Part shown: positions 50,374 through 61,550 of the stretch, in pieces
How the letters are laid out: the number at the start of each line of letters is the position of its first letter
Position numbering within the stretch: position 1 is the first letter of the stretch
Origin: Gonocerus acuteangulatus
Lineage: Eukaryota; Arthropoda; Insecta; Hemiptera; Coreidae
Reading direction: 5' to 3'
Assembly: GCA_946811695.1 (NCBI GenBank)
Contig: OX328123.1
Location: 38,784,054 to 38,848,053 of the forward strand
DNA length: 64,000 bases
Notes under the pieces: generated by a model
Told to the model about the DNA's origin: nothing
Seen by the model: the letters and a program-made list of their open reading frames with translations, nothing else
Databases searched by the model: none
Position numbers and translations under genes: made by a program

Positions 50374-51617
50374 CAATGTTGTTTGAGAGGTCTGTGTCTG
50401 CTCAAGATCGTGATAAAAATCGTATACTTAAGTCGTCGAACAGGAATAACGAAGATGAAAGTGAAGAAGACGATATTCGCAACAAAGAGCAAGGAATATT
50501 ACAACTGGGCGAACAGTACAAGAAAGAAGGTAAGGCTAAGGAATTAGCAGAACTTATCAAGGCTACTAGGCCTTTTCTCAGTCAAATAAGTAAAGCGAAA
50601 GCTGCGAAATTAGTCAGATCTCTAGTTGACTATTTCCTCGATCTTGAAGCTGGCATAGGCATAGAAGTTCAATTGTGTAAAGAGTGTATTGAGTGGGCTA
50701 AGGATGAACATAGGACTTTCCTTAGACAGTCTCTTGAAGCGAGACTTATTGCTTTATATTTTGACACAGGAATGTTCACAGAAGCTCTTCAACTAGGTTC
50801 CAGCTTACTTAAAGAACTGAAAAAATTAGATGACAAGAATCTTCTTGTTGAAGTTCTTCTGCTGGAATCTAAAACCTATCATGCCTTGAGTAATCTTTCC
50901 AAAGCCAGAGCTGCGCTAACTTCTGCAAGAACGACAGCCAATTCTATCTATTGTCCACCTAAAATGCAAGCTGCTTTAGATCTCCAATCGGGTATTCTTC
51001 ACGCAGCTGATGAGCAGGACTTCAAAACAGCATATTCATACTTCTATGAAGCCTTTGAAGGTTATGACAGTGTTGAGAGCCCCAAAGCACTTACTGCCCT
51101 CAAATATATGTTGTTAAGTAAAATCATGCTTAATACGCCTGAGGATGTTCAGCAGTTAGTAAGTGGAAAACTTGCATTAAAGCATGCCGGTAAAGATATT
51201 GATGCTATGAAATCAGTAGCACAAGCTAGCCATAAGAGATCGTTGGCTGATTTCCAGCAGACTTTAAAAAATTACAAAAAAGAATTGGAAGAAGATCCCA
51301 TTGTTCGAGCCCATTTGGGTACACTGTACGACAACATGCTTGAACAGAACCTCTGCAGGATAATAGAGCCTTATTCAAGAGTTCAAGTCGAATTCATTTC
51401 ACGGTCAATAAAGCTACCACTTCCTCAGGTTGAAAAGAAACTTTCACAAATGATTCTGGACAAGAAATTTAATGGAATACTTGATCAAGGAGAAGGTGTC
51501 CTAATAGTATTTGAAGAAGCTGTTGTTGAGAAAACTTATGAAATGGCTTTGGAAGTAATAAACAGCATGGGTAAAGTAGTAGACACATTATATCAAAAAG
51601 CTAAGAAGCTCTCTTAA
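50364..51617 (+). CDS. Rpn6: 26S proteasome regulatory subunit RPN6/PSMD11
   Basis: Scaffold subunit of the 19S lid that clamps the lid to the 20S core and base. 417 residues, against about 422 in animals. Starts [12 protein letters not shown] (an insect-like start), has an acidic stretch at residues 31-38, then TPR-like helices ([60 protein letters not shown]). The C-terminal half is a PCI domain ([40 protein letters not shown]), ending in the C-terminal helix [13 protein letters not shown]. No frameshift, stop or intron. The start is fixed by family match and context. No poly(A) tail or duplication suggests a processed copy, though an intronless form is worth noting. Confidence 0.97.
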   Translation: MAGAMLFERSVSAQDRDKNRILKSSNRNNEDESEEDDIRNKEQGILQLGEQYKKEGKAKELAELIKATRPFLSQISKAKAAKLVRSLVDYFLDLEAGIGIEVQLCKECIEWAKDEHRTFLRQSLEARLIALYFDTGMFTEALQLGSSLLKELKKLDDKNLLVEVLLLESKTYHALSNLSKARAALTSARTTANSIYCPPKMQAALDLQSGILHAADEQDFKTAYSYFYEAFEGYDSVESPKALTALKYMLLSKIMLNTPEDVQQLVSGKLALKHAGKDIDAMKSVAQASHKRSLADFQQTLKNYKKELEEDPIVRAHLGTLYDNMLEQNLCRIIEPYSRVQVEFISRSIKLPLPQVEKKLSQMILDKKFNGILDQGEGVLIVFEEAVVEKTYEMALEVINSMGKVVDTLYQKAKKLS

Positions 51618-51797
51618 ATTTCTTACCCCATCTCGAATTTCAAAAAGGCTGAAAATTATTTTTTCACTATGTACAACTAACTATTAGATTCAAAACCTAT
51701 TAAAGCTTTTCCATTATCTGATTGTTTCTTTTAACATTAGTATTTAACTGATTTAGTCAAATTAATAAGATTTTTTATATCTTGTAAATAGGATTTA

Positions 51798-51803
51798 AAT
51801 AAA
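51798..51803 (+). terminator. Candidate Rpn6 polyadenylation signal
   Basis: AATAAA 181 bases after the stop; a second at 51867-51872. Confidence 0.5.
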
Positions 51804-51873
51804 ATCTTAGGTGTCATATTGACTCACCAGAGAATATTCACTGTTATTACATATTTATTTTTGTATAATAAAA

Positions 51874-53471
51874 GTCTTAACATTATACCCTTTATTTTTT
51901 TTCCCTTGTTTAATTTGATTTTCTTTTCTTTTTTTTTTTTTTCTTTGATTAATTACTTTTTGTTGTAAATTTTTTATGTTATATAAATTAGGATATTCTT
52001 TTCTTTTTTTATCTATTTTTAGTTGAATGAATCTGTTATTTTAGAATTGTTAATTACCAAATTCAATAAATATTTCTATTGTATTTGTGAGATTTATTAC
52101 ATTAACCTTTAGCCTGGTTTACAAAGTTGTTTCTCTCAATTCTATATAAGGTAAATGACCTTCTTTCTATGTGTTGAAGGTAGAAAGTTATTTCCTTCTT
52201 TTGAACTACTGGAATTTCCAGCTTTAGACAAAATTAACAAAAATTTACTGAATGTAGTTTCTGACTTATTTTATCCATTTCATAAAATATTTTTATTTAG
52301 CTAAAAAGTCAAATTTCCCCATTTAAACTGGACTAAATTGTAGGTGTATATAAAATAATGCCTAATAATTTACTTAATGGAATCCAAAAAAGGATTATTT
52401 AAAACTATTTCTCAAATCTATTAACTTAGGTCATTTAATAAATTGTAAATATGCAAGATTCGTTTACTTCCTTATTATTGCTGCAATAAGGTGTCTCAAA
52501 CAATTTTATTAGTCACCCTTATATAAGAATAAATTGGACTAGGCAAAAGTAAATACTATGTATTCCAATTTGGTGATAAAGCTGAAGATTCCTCTTAAAT
52601 GAGTGTTATTGAGGAGAATCAAAATTTAATGTTTCAAAATATATCAAACAAAGGATTTATTACTAAGAATTCAAAATAACAAGAATGATCTGTTTATAAT
52701 AAAGGCTTTTCCTTTTCTTTTTTTGCTTTTGTGTATAATTATCTGTTTTAATTATTTACAATAAAAGAATATTTAAAAAAAAAAAAAAATATGAATAACT
52801 AATTTTGTTTATTTTTCAATGTCTCCAACATATTCATTCTTGAGGACTAGTGAGTAAATATTTCTCCAAGATGAACTCGAATAGAAAAAAGAACTGCAAT
52901 TTCTGTATTGTCTTTCATAATAATATCAATATTCTTACTAGTAAGTTAAAGAAATCTTGAGGATAGAAATAATTTGAATCTAAACAGGTGTTTTTATTTC
53001 TTGTATAAACAATATAGTACAGAAAAATATTTCTTGCTCAGGTAGCTTTTTCACCTTTCCAGTTCGTTTGATGACCTCTTTTCTCAGTCTATACTGATTT
53101 GTTAATTCTGTCTAGCCCTTTGGTTAATGTTTCTCTGAAATAGGTACAAATTGGTTGCTATACTTTCTGCATGTAGAGCATCATTTTCTTTTCTTTTAAA
53201 CTTGTTCCATATTTGTGAGCTAAAAGAGGAAACCTTCCTGGCCATGTCTTATAAGTGGTTAGGCTAGGCAGTCTCTAGGGCTTAAGGGGAAATGTTTTGT
53301 GGAATAATACAGTCACTCAATATTTTAGTCTGAAATCTACACCTGTCGGGAACCAACTCAAAACTTATTGAAATGTTTTAAAGGGCTAGAAAATACTTCA
53401 ATTGTATTTTAACTCCTAATTAGCATGTATTAAAAAATAATGTCTCCCCCAATTTTCAAAATGCATAGATG

Positions 53472-53472
<1 letters not shown>
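51874..53472. other. No gene seen
   Basis: AT-rich flank of Rpn6 with T-runs. No recognisable ORF. Confidence 0.45.

Positions 53473-53535
<63 letters not shown>
53473..53535. repeat. (TA)n microsatellite
   Basis: About 63 bases of TA. Confidence 0.9.
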
Positions 53536-53538
<3 letters not shown>

Positions 53539-54045
53539 CATTTTATAAAAGAGAAGTTTTGTGTTATATGTACGTAGTTTTACTGTAAATGTTTATGTCA
53601 ACCATGGAGCAAAACGCTATAAATGTATAAGATTTTGTTTTGTTTTAATACTCATACATTTAATTATGAAGTAAAATATACCATTATAATGATACATCTA
53701 TTTTACTTCAACGCAAAATTTCATGGCTAGTCTTGATGCATAAACAACTGTTATAAAAGTTAATTAAATGTGCAGAAATATTCTTCTGGGCATGAAACTT
53801 GTCTGAGTGTTGTACCTCTTCGTTTGTTTAGAATGTTCTGGTACCACTTAAAAAAATCTGTTACGCAGTACTGCCTTGCATAACTAGTCACATTCCTCTG
53901 CTAGGTGATGGAGTAAACTCTTTTATACTTGTAATGAAGAGCTGACTCAATTATTATTTTTTAAATTAATTTTGTTCTAGAATAATCCCCAACTACTAAT
54001 AATAAGTCTGTGCGAGGCTCTACTAGTAGAAGGTTCTCCTCTTGT

Positions 54046-54046
<1 letters not shown>

Positions 54047-54108
<62 letters not shown>

Positions 54109-54228
54109 CATACATACATACATACATACATACATACATACATACATACATACATACATACATACATACATACATACATACATACATACGTACGTACATA
54201 CATACATACATACATACATACATACATA
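54047..54228. repeat. (TA)n then (TACA)n microsatellite
   Basis: TA to about 54103, then TACA units with one TACG patch near 54187. It abuts the left end of the Tc1-like element. The Tyr/Ile- and Cys/Met/Tyr-repeat frames here are translation artefacts. Confidence 0.92.
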
Positions 54229-54547
54229 CACTTACTAACAAAAGTCTTTGCACACCCCCATGGAAGTTTTTCCATTGTGCATTCTACAAGATATTTACAA
54301 GACTTTAATTTAATATATTTAAGTAAACAATAATTAAATATAATATAATTTATTTGATTTTATATTTATTTAGAGAAATGCATAAAAAGTCAAAATATTG
54401 GAAAACCAAAAGTCTCCGCACATGGAGAAATTATCAAAGATAAGGGGATTATTGCAGACTTCATTCTACCCCTATCATTCCCTAGCTAATCCTGACAACT
54501 CAGTGCTAATTCTGTGTCATCCCAGTTATTGATTTTCGAATCACACT

Positions 54548-54827
54548 ATGATCTGTGAACAAATTATAAATTTGGGAAGACAAGGCCAGTTGTACAGAAA
54601 CATAGGACAAACGGTCAGTAAAGGTTATTCTACGGTGAGGTTCGCCCTAATAAGGCAAAACAAACTGGGTTCTGTTGATAATAGATACCGAAATGGCCGC
54701 CTCCTGAGCTCTGTGCTCATGACAGGAGGGCAATTGTAATAAGTGTAGCAGAAGAACTACACACCAGTGCTTCAAATTTTACAGGTATGATACAGGCTGA
54801 TTATAATGTTGAGGTGTTTCTACAGAC
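54548..54827 (+). pseudogene. Tc1-like transposase, N-terminal remnant
   Basis: From the ATG at 54548: ICEQIINLGRQGQLYRNIGQ and VSKGYSTVRFALIRQNKLGS, the paired-type helix-turn-helix, then NRYRNGR and a frameshift. The second frame (RRAIVISVAEELHTSASNF) continues the DNA-binding half up to the mariner insertion at 54828. Confidence 0.8.
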
Positions 54828-54829
54828 TA

Positions 54830-56108
54830 CGAGGTAAGGTCCATAAGTTTCCAGCCTGTCCTGCTTCCTCTCCTTCAAACGTGCCGGGACCTGCACGCCT
54901 ATGCAGGTCCATGCCTGCTCACTCCATACCCATTGCCCGCACTTCCTCAGTCTTGTCAGTCAGTGTCCAGCCTTGAAGGAAACTCCCCATTTTTACAATG
55001 CTCAAACTCAGGTACCATGCGGTAATTAAATTCTTTTGTAAAGAGGGTCTTCCTCCTGCGCAAATTAAAGAGCGCTTGGATTGTGTTTACGGGCAGTCCT
55101 CCCCCTCATATTCCACAGTGAAAGAATGGGCAAAATTATTTAAGTTAGGGAGAGAAAGTCTAGAAGATGACCCACGTCCCGGTCGCCCATTGGAAGCTTT
55201 CACTTCTGAAACAATCCAACTTGTGGAATCTGAATTGCTGTCTGACCGGCGACTAAAAACCAAGGAAATAGCAGTGAGGTTAGGGCTTTCAAAACCAAGT
55301 GTTTTGAGGATCATCAAAGAACATTTGCATATGAATAAGGTTAGTGCAAGATGGGTTCCACAAATTCTTTCAGCTGCTCAAAAACAGGAACGAGTTCACT
55401 GCTGCAATGAATTTTTACGCGAGTATAATGCCGACCCAAGGAATTTTTTTGGACTCAATTGTAACTGGGAATGAGACAATGGTTCTATATTATGACCCAC
55501 TCAGCAAAAGAGAGTCCATGGAATGGAGAAGACCAGGAGAAGCGCCTCCTTTAAAGGCAAAAGTCAGGCAGTCAACAAAAAAGGTAATGGCCACAATTTT
55601 TTGGGACTATAAAGGGATAATACTGATAGATTTTAAAGAAAGGAATACCACAATGAATGGTGAGTATTATGCAGCCCTACTTCACCGGTTACGAGACACC
55701 ATTAAAGAGAAGAGGCGAGGGAAGTTAAGCAGTGGTGTCCGCCTCCTTCACGACAATGCCTCTGTCCACACAGCATTGATTTCCAAGGCCGCTGTGAAGG
55801 ACTGTGGATTCCAAGAAATCTCTCATCCACCCTATACCCCAGACTTGGCCCCTAGCAATTTCTACCTTTTCTCAAAGTTAAAATCTGACCTTCGTGGAAG
55901 GCGATTTAACACTGACGAAGAGCTCCAGTGGAAGAACATTTTTTTAACAAAGAAGAAAATTATTTTTTTCATGGTATAGAAATGTTGCCAAAGCGTTGTA
56001 TTAAGTGTGTTGAACTTAGAAGAGAATATATTGAAAAACAGTAAAACCAGTTTTTTTTCTTTCACCTTTCCTTCTATCCCAGGCGGGAAACTTATGGACC
56101 TTACTACG
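54830..56108 (+). mobile_element. mariner transposon nested in the Tc1-like element
   Basis: Inverted ends: CGAGGTAAGGTCCATAAGTT at 54830 and, read inward from 56108, CGTAGTAAGGTCCATAAGTT. TA at 54828-54829 and 56109-56110. 1279 bases, the usual mariner length. Contains one decayed transposase gene. Confidence 0.93.
54998..55979 (+). pseudogene. mariner transposase (DD34D type), inactivated
   Basis: ATG at 54998. The N-terminal half has the two helix-turn-helix motifs (YSTVKEWAKLFKLGRESLED, then RPGRP and LGLSKPSVLRIIKEHL). A frameshift at a seven-T run (55445-55451) moves the frame; it continues as LDSIVTGNETMV, LLHDNASVHTA and PPYTPDLAPSNFYLF. The spacing between the second and third acidic positions is 34 residues, as in mariners. 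The first and third catalytic Asp are Asn here (codons 55470-55472 and 55857-55859); the second (55752-55754) is kept. The protein cannot catalyse transposition even apart from the frameshift. Confidence 0.92.
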
Positions 56109-56110
56109 TA

Positions 56111-56560
56111 TAAGGAGGGTTCTGAAAAATGCTAGAAGTGGAAGAAAACGAATAAAAATACCTATTGAGAAGAAACCTAATTGGGAAAGTAGTGTGGACA
56201 TGGAGATGTCTTGATCTGGGGGTGCATTGTGCTTCAGGAGCTAGGAACTTACAATTTATAGATGGAGTAATACATCAGCACATTTTCATAGCATTTTTAA
56301 AAGCAAATCAGCAGCAAAGTGTTATGTCCATAGGGTGTTTATTACCCAACAGGATAACTATCCCAAACATGCAGCATGAAGAGTTCGGGATTAGTTGCTC
56401 TAAAATGCCCCACAGCAACTCAATACACCTCCCCTGTCCCCTAAACTTAACCCAATAGAGCATCTGTGAGATGAAAGGGGTTGGCAGAAAGCTAAATTTA
56501 AAACAAAGAATAAGAACTCTACTCAAAGAAGAGTGAGGAAAAATTACTTCTAAAACAATA
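56111..56560 (+). pseudogene. Tc1-like transposase, C-terminal remnant
   Basis: Continues the interrupted gene: LRRVLKNARSGRKR, then ARNLQFIDGVIHQHIFIAFL, a QQDNYPKHA block (second catalytic Asp region) and LNPIEHL followed by DE (third acidic residue region), through several stops and shifts. Fully decayed. Confidence 0.78.
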
Positions 56561-56808
56561 AAAATCCTAGTTTATTTAATGTCAAATAGATTGTTGGATG
56601 TGATTAGAAATAACAAAGCAACTACAAGATATTAAATTAAATGATATAAACAAATTATTCGGGCCTAATTTAATAACTTTAACAATTACTTACAATTGTA
56701 TAATAAATTGTGTTCAAAATTACATGAATTTTACTTCAACAAACCTGTTCTTACAATTTCCTGTACAATGGAAAAAATTGCTTGGGGTGTGCAGAAACTT
56801 TTGTTAGT

Positions 56809-56866
56809 AAGTGTGTGTGTGTGTGCGTGTGTGTGTGTGCTTGTGTGTGTGTGTGACTGTGTGCGC

Positions 56867-56884
<18 letters not shown>
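56809..56884. repeat. (GT)n microsatellite
   Basis: Interrupted GT run abutting the right end of the Tc1-like element. Confidence 0.9.
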
Positions 56885-56898
<14 letters not shown>

Positions 56899-56943
56899 TT
56901 GTGTGTATAAGGGTTTACCTAGTATGTAGGACTTATTGCCTCG

Positions 56944-56990
56944 TGTCTCCAACCTCAATAGCTACATTCCTTTGGAAACTTCTAAAATTT
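56944..56990 (-). repeat. DINE-like element, 5' end fragment
   Basis: CCAACCTCAATAGCTACATT, then CCTTTGGAAACTTCTAAAA, match the 5' terminal block of the copies at 22340-22389 and 24860-24899. The hairpin is damaged. Confidence 0.5.
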
Positions 56991-58555
56991 ATTTTAAAAT
57001 GTTAGTAAATGTTTCAGTGTGTATGCTTTGATTTACATATGCACCAATTTAATACATATGGAAAAGATTCATTTTGTTTTTACCAATTCAGGAGGTGAGG
57101 TACAAAACTCATTTGTTCCATTTTGTGAAAAATGGATGTCATTATGTTCTAAAAGATATTTCAATGCTATTTCAACATATGTTGAAATATAACATAAAGA
57201 TGTACTTTGCGAAGGAAAAAAAAAAAAAAAAAAAAAAATTAATCTGGCCACTCTACAAGACGTGGTTTTGAGTTATTTGAGCATCCTGAAAAATATGTTC
57301 CTGTGGAACGAACAAGTTTAGCATCTCACCTACTCAATTCAAGTAATATTGTTATCACATTGCTACAAAATAAAATGTTCACAATATGGGCGAAGGTCAC
57401 TCTTAGTCCATCAAGAATTGTTGGGTTTTCAAGAGAACCTAAAAATATTTCTGATTCAGTAGCCTTGTCTCATAAAATATCTGACATTTTGTTAATACAA
57501 AAATGTTTGTCATTATTTTGAAAATAAATTTAGAAATGCTCCTTGGCTTATTTCCAAGTATTTCATTATCAGGAGGATAAACTGTTTATGTTTTTACTGT
57601 CTTAATTATATTAGCATATATTTATAGAATTTATTATAAATATATTTAAGGACAAAACTTTATAATGACCCAATGAGGGAATCAGCCATCTTGACAAACA
57701 GATATGTTCACTATATTCTACTACTCATTCATATAACATCATTTTTGTGTGTTATTTTAAAGCAAGATGTAAGTTATTTGTATAATAAAGAAGACGGTTT
57801 ATTGCAAGTTTAGAATTTATGCAATTAATATCAATAAAGTGTAAAATTGATTTGCTATTATGATTTACAATTAAACATTTTTTAAATAATTGTCCCATGC
57901 TTAACAATACAAAGGTAGGTATAAGAAAACGTTTTTTAAATTAACAATTAAACGTTTTTTAAATAATTATGTCCAACAAAGGTAGGTATAAGAAAACTGA
58001 ATAGTTATATTAAAAATTCACCGATGGGTAAATGTTAAGCAATAAAAGTTGCTTTATTTTGAAAAAAGAGGAAGCCTAAGCTTCATGAATCTCAAACATA
58101 ATCTTTGTATTAATTGTGATAGCATTTGTGACAGGAGCTGTATGTACAGGAAAAGGTTGACTTTTTCACTCAATTATTAATTAAATCAAATGCTGCAGTT
58201 CCTATTACACCTTTTAGCCTCGTAGAATCTTGGAGTCCCTTGGTGGGATGATACCTGTCAAATTGAGATTAAAGAAAAACAATTTTTTCCTGCCTTTAAG
58301 CTACAGTCAAGACGAATCATAGTGCTAGGACTCCCATCTTTAATGTGTTAACTTAAAAAAATTAAGGCCATAGCCAATATAACCATAAAACAAAGAAAAA
58401 AACTCATAGAGGGAATACCTTTGATCTATTAATTCTAATAGCTCAAGGAAAGAGATTTGAAAGGAAAATATGTTACAAATAAAACAAACATTGACAACAG
58501 AATTGGCAAACATCATTCAAGTGATAACTATGGTGATATATTTAGAATATAAAAG
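56991..58555. other. No gene seen; small tandem duplication
   Basis: An A-run at 57216-57238. 57866-57999 holds two partly matching units (AATTAAACRTTTTTTAAATA, then CAAAGGTAGGTATAAGAAAA). No recognisable ORF. Confidence 0.5.
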
Positions 58556-58730
58556 ACAAGAGGAAGGTCCTGAAATATTTTTAGACCCAGAGAACTCAGA
58601 AGAAATCAATTGCCCAATAACAATCCAACACCTTGTCATGTCGAACAGAAATCATCTTAAAGCAATCTTCTCTGATATTGAAAGAGCTTATGACAGAATG
58701 TGGAAACAGGAAGCTATCATGTAACTACTG
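58556..58730 (+). pseudogene. LINE reverse transcriptase scrap
   Basis: NRNHLKAIFSDIERAYDRMW resembles RT motif A of Jockey-like elements (xxFxDIExAYDxxW), followed by a stop. Too short to assign further. Confidence 0.55.
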
Positions 58731-58825
58731 AAGTAGAATCTAAAACGCAGAATATGCTACTTCTGAATAGCTTTGAGTCGAAAATTTGAGGTCAGAGTAT
58801 CTCCCAAACTTCCTCACTAGACAAT

Positions 58826-58961
58826 TGTAGTGTTTACTTAAATTAAACTACACTCATTGAGATAAAACACAAGACTGATTCTACTTTATTTTTAACTACA
58901 ATTAACACTTGGTTGCTAAGCAACAAAACATATGGTTATTACCATTACAGGATACTCTACA
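58826..58961 (-). repeat. Ty3/gypsy-type LTR (3' LTR of the split element)
   Basis: The minus strand runs TGTAGAGTATCCTGTAATGG to TAAACACTACA, with inverted TGTAG/CTACA ends, 136 bases, and AATAAA inside (near 58883 on the plus strand as TTTATT). A purine tract just before it is interrupted by the copia insertion. The other LTR is outside the window. Identified from ends and position, so moderate confidence. Confidence 0.6.
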
Positions 58962-58969
58962 TCTTTCCC

Positions 58970-59157
58970 TGTTGAATGTAAATATTATTTATATTTCTGT
59001 GTGTATCGATACTATATTGCTAGGTGTGGTCAGGCGCTCCCCACCCCTTTTTCTTACCTGTAAGCTCCCTACTAGTGCAGTGTCCTGAACCATACGTGAT
59101 CTGTATTCATTTGCATAATAAAGTGCTTATTCCTATAAATACTTACCTTTTTTAACA
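58970..59157 (+). repeat. 5' LTR of copia element
   Basis: Begins TGTTGAATGTAAATATT, ends CTTTTTTAACA; TGTT/AACA inverted ends. AATAAA at 59117-59122. Confidence 0.95.
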
Positions 59158-59172
59158 GGTTATGGGCCCAGC
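59158..59172 (+). other. Primer binding site, initiator-Met tRNA half
   Basis: GGTTATGGGCCCAGC is complementary to the anticodon stem-loop of initiator tRNA-Met, not to its 3' CCA end. This is the arrangement known for Drosophila copia, which primes from a cleaved tRNA fragment. Confidence 0.75.
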
Positions 59173-59294
59173 AGTACTCGGTTGTGTGTTCAATCTTTAT
59201 GAACTTTCGTTATTTTAGTTTCTCCGGAATAAGTTCAACCGTCAGGTTAGTTTTCGAACAGTTGCACGTGGTTCGTTCGTTCGTTCGTTGGAAC

Positions 59295-59642
59295 ATGGAT
59301 TCACATCACCAAATCCTGTTAAGTGGATCAGAAAACTGGGAAGTTTGGAAGTTCAGATATGTCATTGTCTTAAAGAACAAAAATTGCTATGATGTGTGCA
59401 CTGATGACATTAAGCCACCGGCCGACTCTGATGAAAAAACTAAGAAGGACTGGAATACTAAAGATCGCCAAGCCCAGGAAATCATTACTTCTAGGATGGA
59501 AGAAAAGCCACTTTGCCATCTACTGTCTTGTAAATCTGCGAATGAAATGTGGAAAAAGCTACTGACAGTCTATGACCGGACTTCAGAGGTTAGTTTGCAT
59601 GTATTACAACAAAAGTTTTTTGCATACAAAAAAAAAAAATGA
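59295..59642 (+). pseudogene. copia Gag, N-terminal part
   Basis: Probable start at 59295 (MDSHHQILLSGSENWEVWKF), although the frame is open from 59184. Contains the conserved copia Gag segment SANEMWKKLLTVYDRTSE and LHVLQQKFFAYKK. The frame stops right after a run of 12 A at about 59628-59639; the protein continues in the +1 frame. Confidence 0.88.
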
Positions 59643-60588
59643 GGGAATATCTAGTCACCTATCAAACCTAGAGGATTTAGCCACTAAAATGAAGAATCTG
59701 GGGGAGGAAATTTCAGAGAAAATGCTCATAACCAAAATTATTATGTCTCTGCCAGAGGAGTATAAATACTTTCAGTCAGCTTGGGAGTCAAGCTCTACGC
59801 AGACGCTCAGCGAATTGACATCCCGCCTTCTAATTAAAGAAGAACGTCTAGTTTCGAAAAAAGGTGAAGCTTCTGTGTGTGCGTTTGTTACCAAAGTGAA
59901 GTGTAAAATGTGTGGTAAGGTAGGCCATTATGCTTCCAATTGTATTTCGAAAAACAAGGTTAGTAAACCATTATGTTTCTATTGTAAGAAACCAGGTCAC
60001 TATATTAAAAATTGTAAAGTTCTTGCTGAAAAAGAAGGTAGAAATAAAAAGTTAGATGATAAAGGCTATAAACATGCTTTTATGACAAATACGTTACCAA
60101 TGATTAATGATTCAAAGGATCTATGGGTTGTTGACAGTGGTGCTACTGAGCACATGTCATTCAATTTAAATAATTTTGACTTTATAAATGATGTATCTAA
60201 AAATGTTAAAATTAGTGATGGAACCTTGTTAAAAGCTACAGGTATTGGAGATGTTTCTGTCAAAACATTCAATGGTAAACAATGGGTGTCATCTATTTTG
60301 AAGGATGTTCTTTATGTACCTCAATTAAAAATTAATCTGTTCTCTGTAACTTCAGCTATTGATAAGGGTCATGTATTTTTGATGGAAGGTAATATGTGTA
60401 AGATTGTAGATAAAGATAATGTATGTTGGATTTTAGGCAAACGTTATGGTAATTTATATAAATTTTGTTTGACTAGGGATAATAGCAGTGCTGATTTTGT
60501 TAGTTCCTGCAAGTCAAAAACTTTGCTTGAGTGGCATTGTATATTAGGTCATCAAAATTTTAACCATGTTGAGAAAATTCTGATATAA
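59640..60588 (+). pseudogene. copia Gag C-terminus, protease, integrase start
   Basis: Continues Gag (SHLSNLEDLATKMKNLGEEI), two CCHC zinc knuckles (CKMCGKVGHYASNC and CFYCKKPGHYIKNC), and the aspartic protease site LWVVDSGATEHMS. The start of the integrase zinc-binding region follows (WHCILGHQNF). Ends at a frameshift and stop near 60586. Confidence 0.9.
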
Positions 60589-61547
60589 ATTATATTACGG
60601 ATAAAAATTCTTTATTTTGTGATGCCTGCTGTCTCGGTAAACAACATACCCTTCCTTATCATATCAGCAAATCTCAGATTAAGGATGTGTGTGAAGTAAT
60701 TAGTGCAGATTTGTGTGGTCCCATGGAAATAAATAGTTTAGGGGGATCTAGGTATTTTTTGCTACTAAAGGATCACTATAGTAAATTTAGAAAAATATAT
60801 TTCCTTAAAAATAAAGATAACATTTCCTAAAAATTGAAATAATTCTTTACTCTTGCAAAACGTGATACAGGAAAAGAGGTAAAATTTTTCCGATCCGATC
60901 GTGGTACTGAATTTATGAATAAGGATGTTCAGAATGTGTTGAGGGATTTTGGAATTAGACATAAAAAATCAACTCCTTATTGTCCACCTCAAAATGGCTG
61001 TATAGAACGTGAAATGCGTACTGTTGTTGAATGTGCTCGGACTATGTTATATGCGAAAAAGTTAGATAAAAGTCTTTGGGCTGAGGCCACAAACACAGCA
61101 GAGTATATACTTAATTGTTCGGGAACTAGTTCTGTAGAAGGTAAAACTCCCTGGGAGCTATGGTTTGGAAATAAATTTAAATATTTTAAAGGACTTGAAA
61201 TATTTGGCAGTCAGGTTTATGCTCATATCCCAAATCAAAAACATCAGAAATGGGATCCAAAAGGAAAACTAGGCTTTTTCGTTGGATATGAAGAGGATTC
61301 GAAAGCGTATAGAGTCTATTTTCCCAAACAGAACAAAATTGAAGTAGTGAGAAATGTGGTCTTTAGACCAGCGATGGATCCAGACCACACTAAGTTTTCC
61401 TATAAAAACCTATTTCCGAATTATTGTCTTAATGAAGAACTTGAAGAGGACAAGGATGAGTTAGTAACAGAAAAGGAGGAGAATACACCACCTGAAGAAG
61501 AAACAAATGAAGAAAGATATTTTTTAAGGAAAAGAATAGACTTAAAG
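60588..61547 (+). pseudogene. copia integrase, interrupted
   Basis: Carries FCDACCLGKQH (zinc-binding Cys pair), SADLCGPM (first catalytic Asp), RSDRGTEFMN (second Asp) and PPQNGCIERE (catalytic Glu). Two in-frame stops at 60828-60830 and 60840-60842 cut the core between the first and second Asp. The C-terminal GKLGFFVGYEEDSKAYRVYF segment is present. Ends at a stop at 61548. Confidence 0.9.
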
Positions 61548-61550
61548 TAA

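Larger units (their letters stand above)
54229..56813 (+). mobile_element. Tc1-like transposon, split by a mariner
   Basis: The left end CACTTACTAACAAAAGTC (after TA at 54227-54228) is mirrored by the right end, which read inward from 56813 is CACTTACTAACAAAAGTTTC. Inner TIR parts GCACACCCC and TTCCATTGTNCA also match. Without the mariner it is about 1.3 kb, normal for Tc1. Bounded by TACA and GT microsatellites. The right TA appears lost in the GT run. Confidence 0.85.

Noticed and set aside
53977..54333. Open frames of Tyr/Ile, His/Thr/Tyr and Cys/Met/Tyr repeats
   Set aside because: Translations of TA and TACA microsatellites on both strands.
58470..58724. 84-codon frame as a host gene
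   Set aside because: Its only recognisable part is an RT motif A remnant; the rest has no support.
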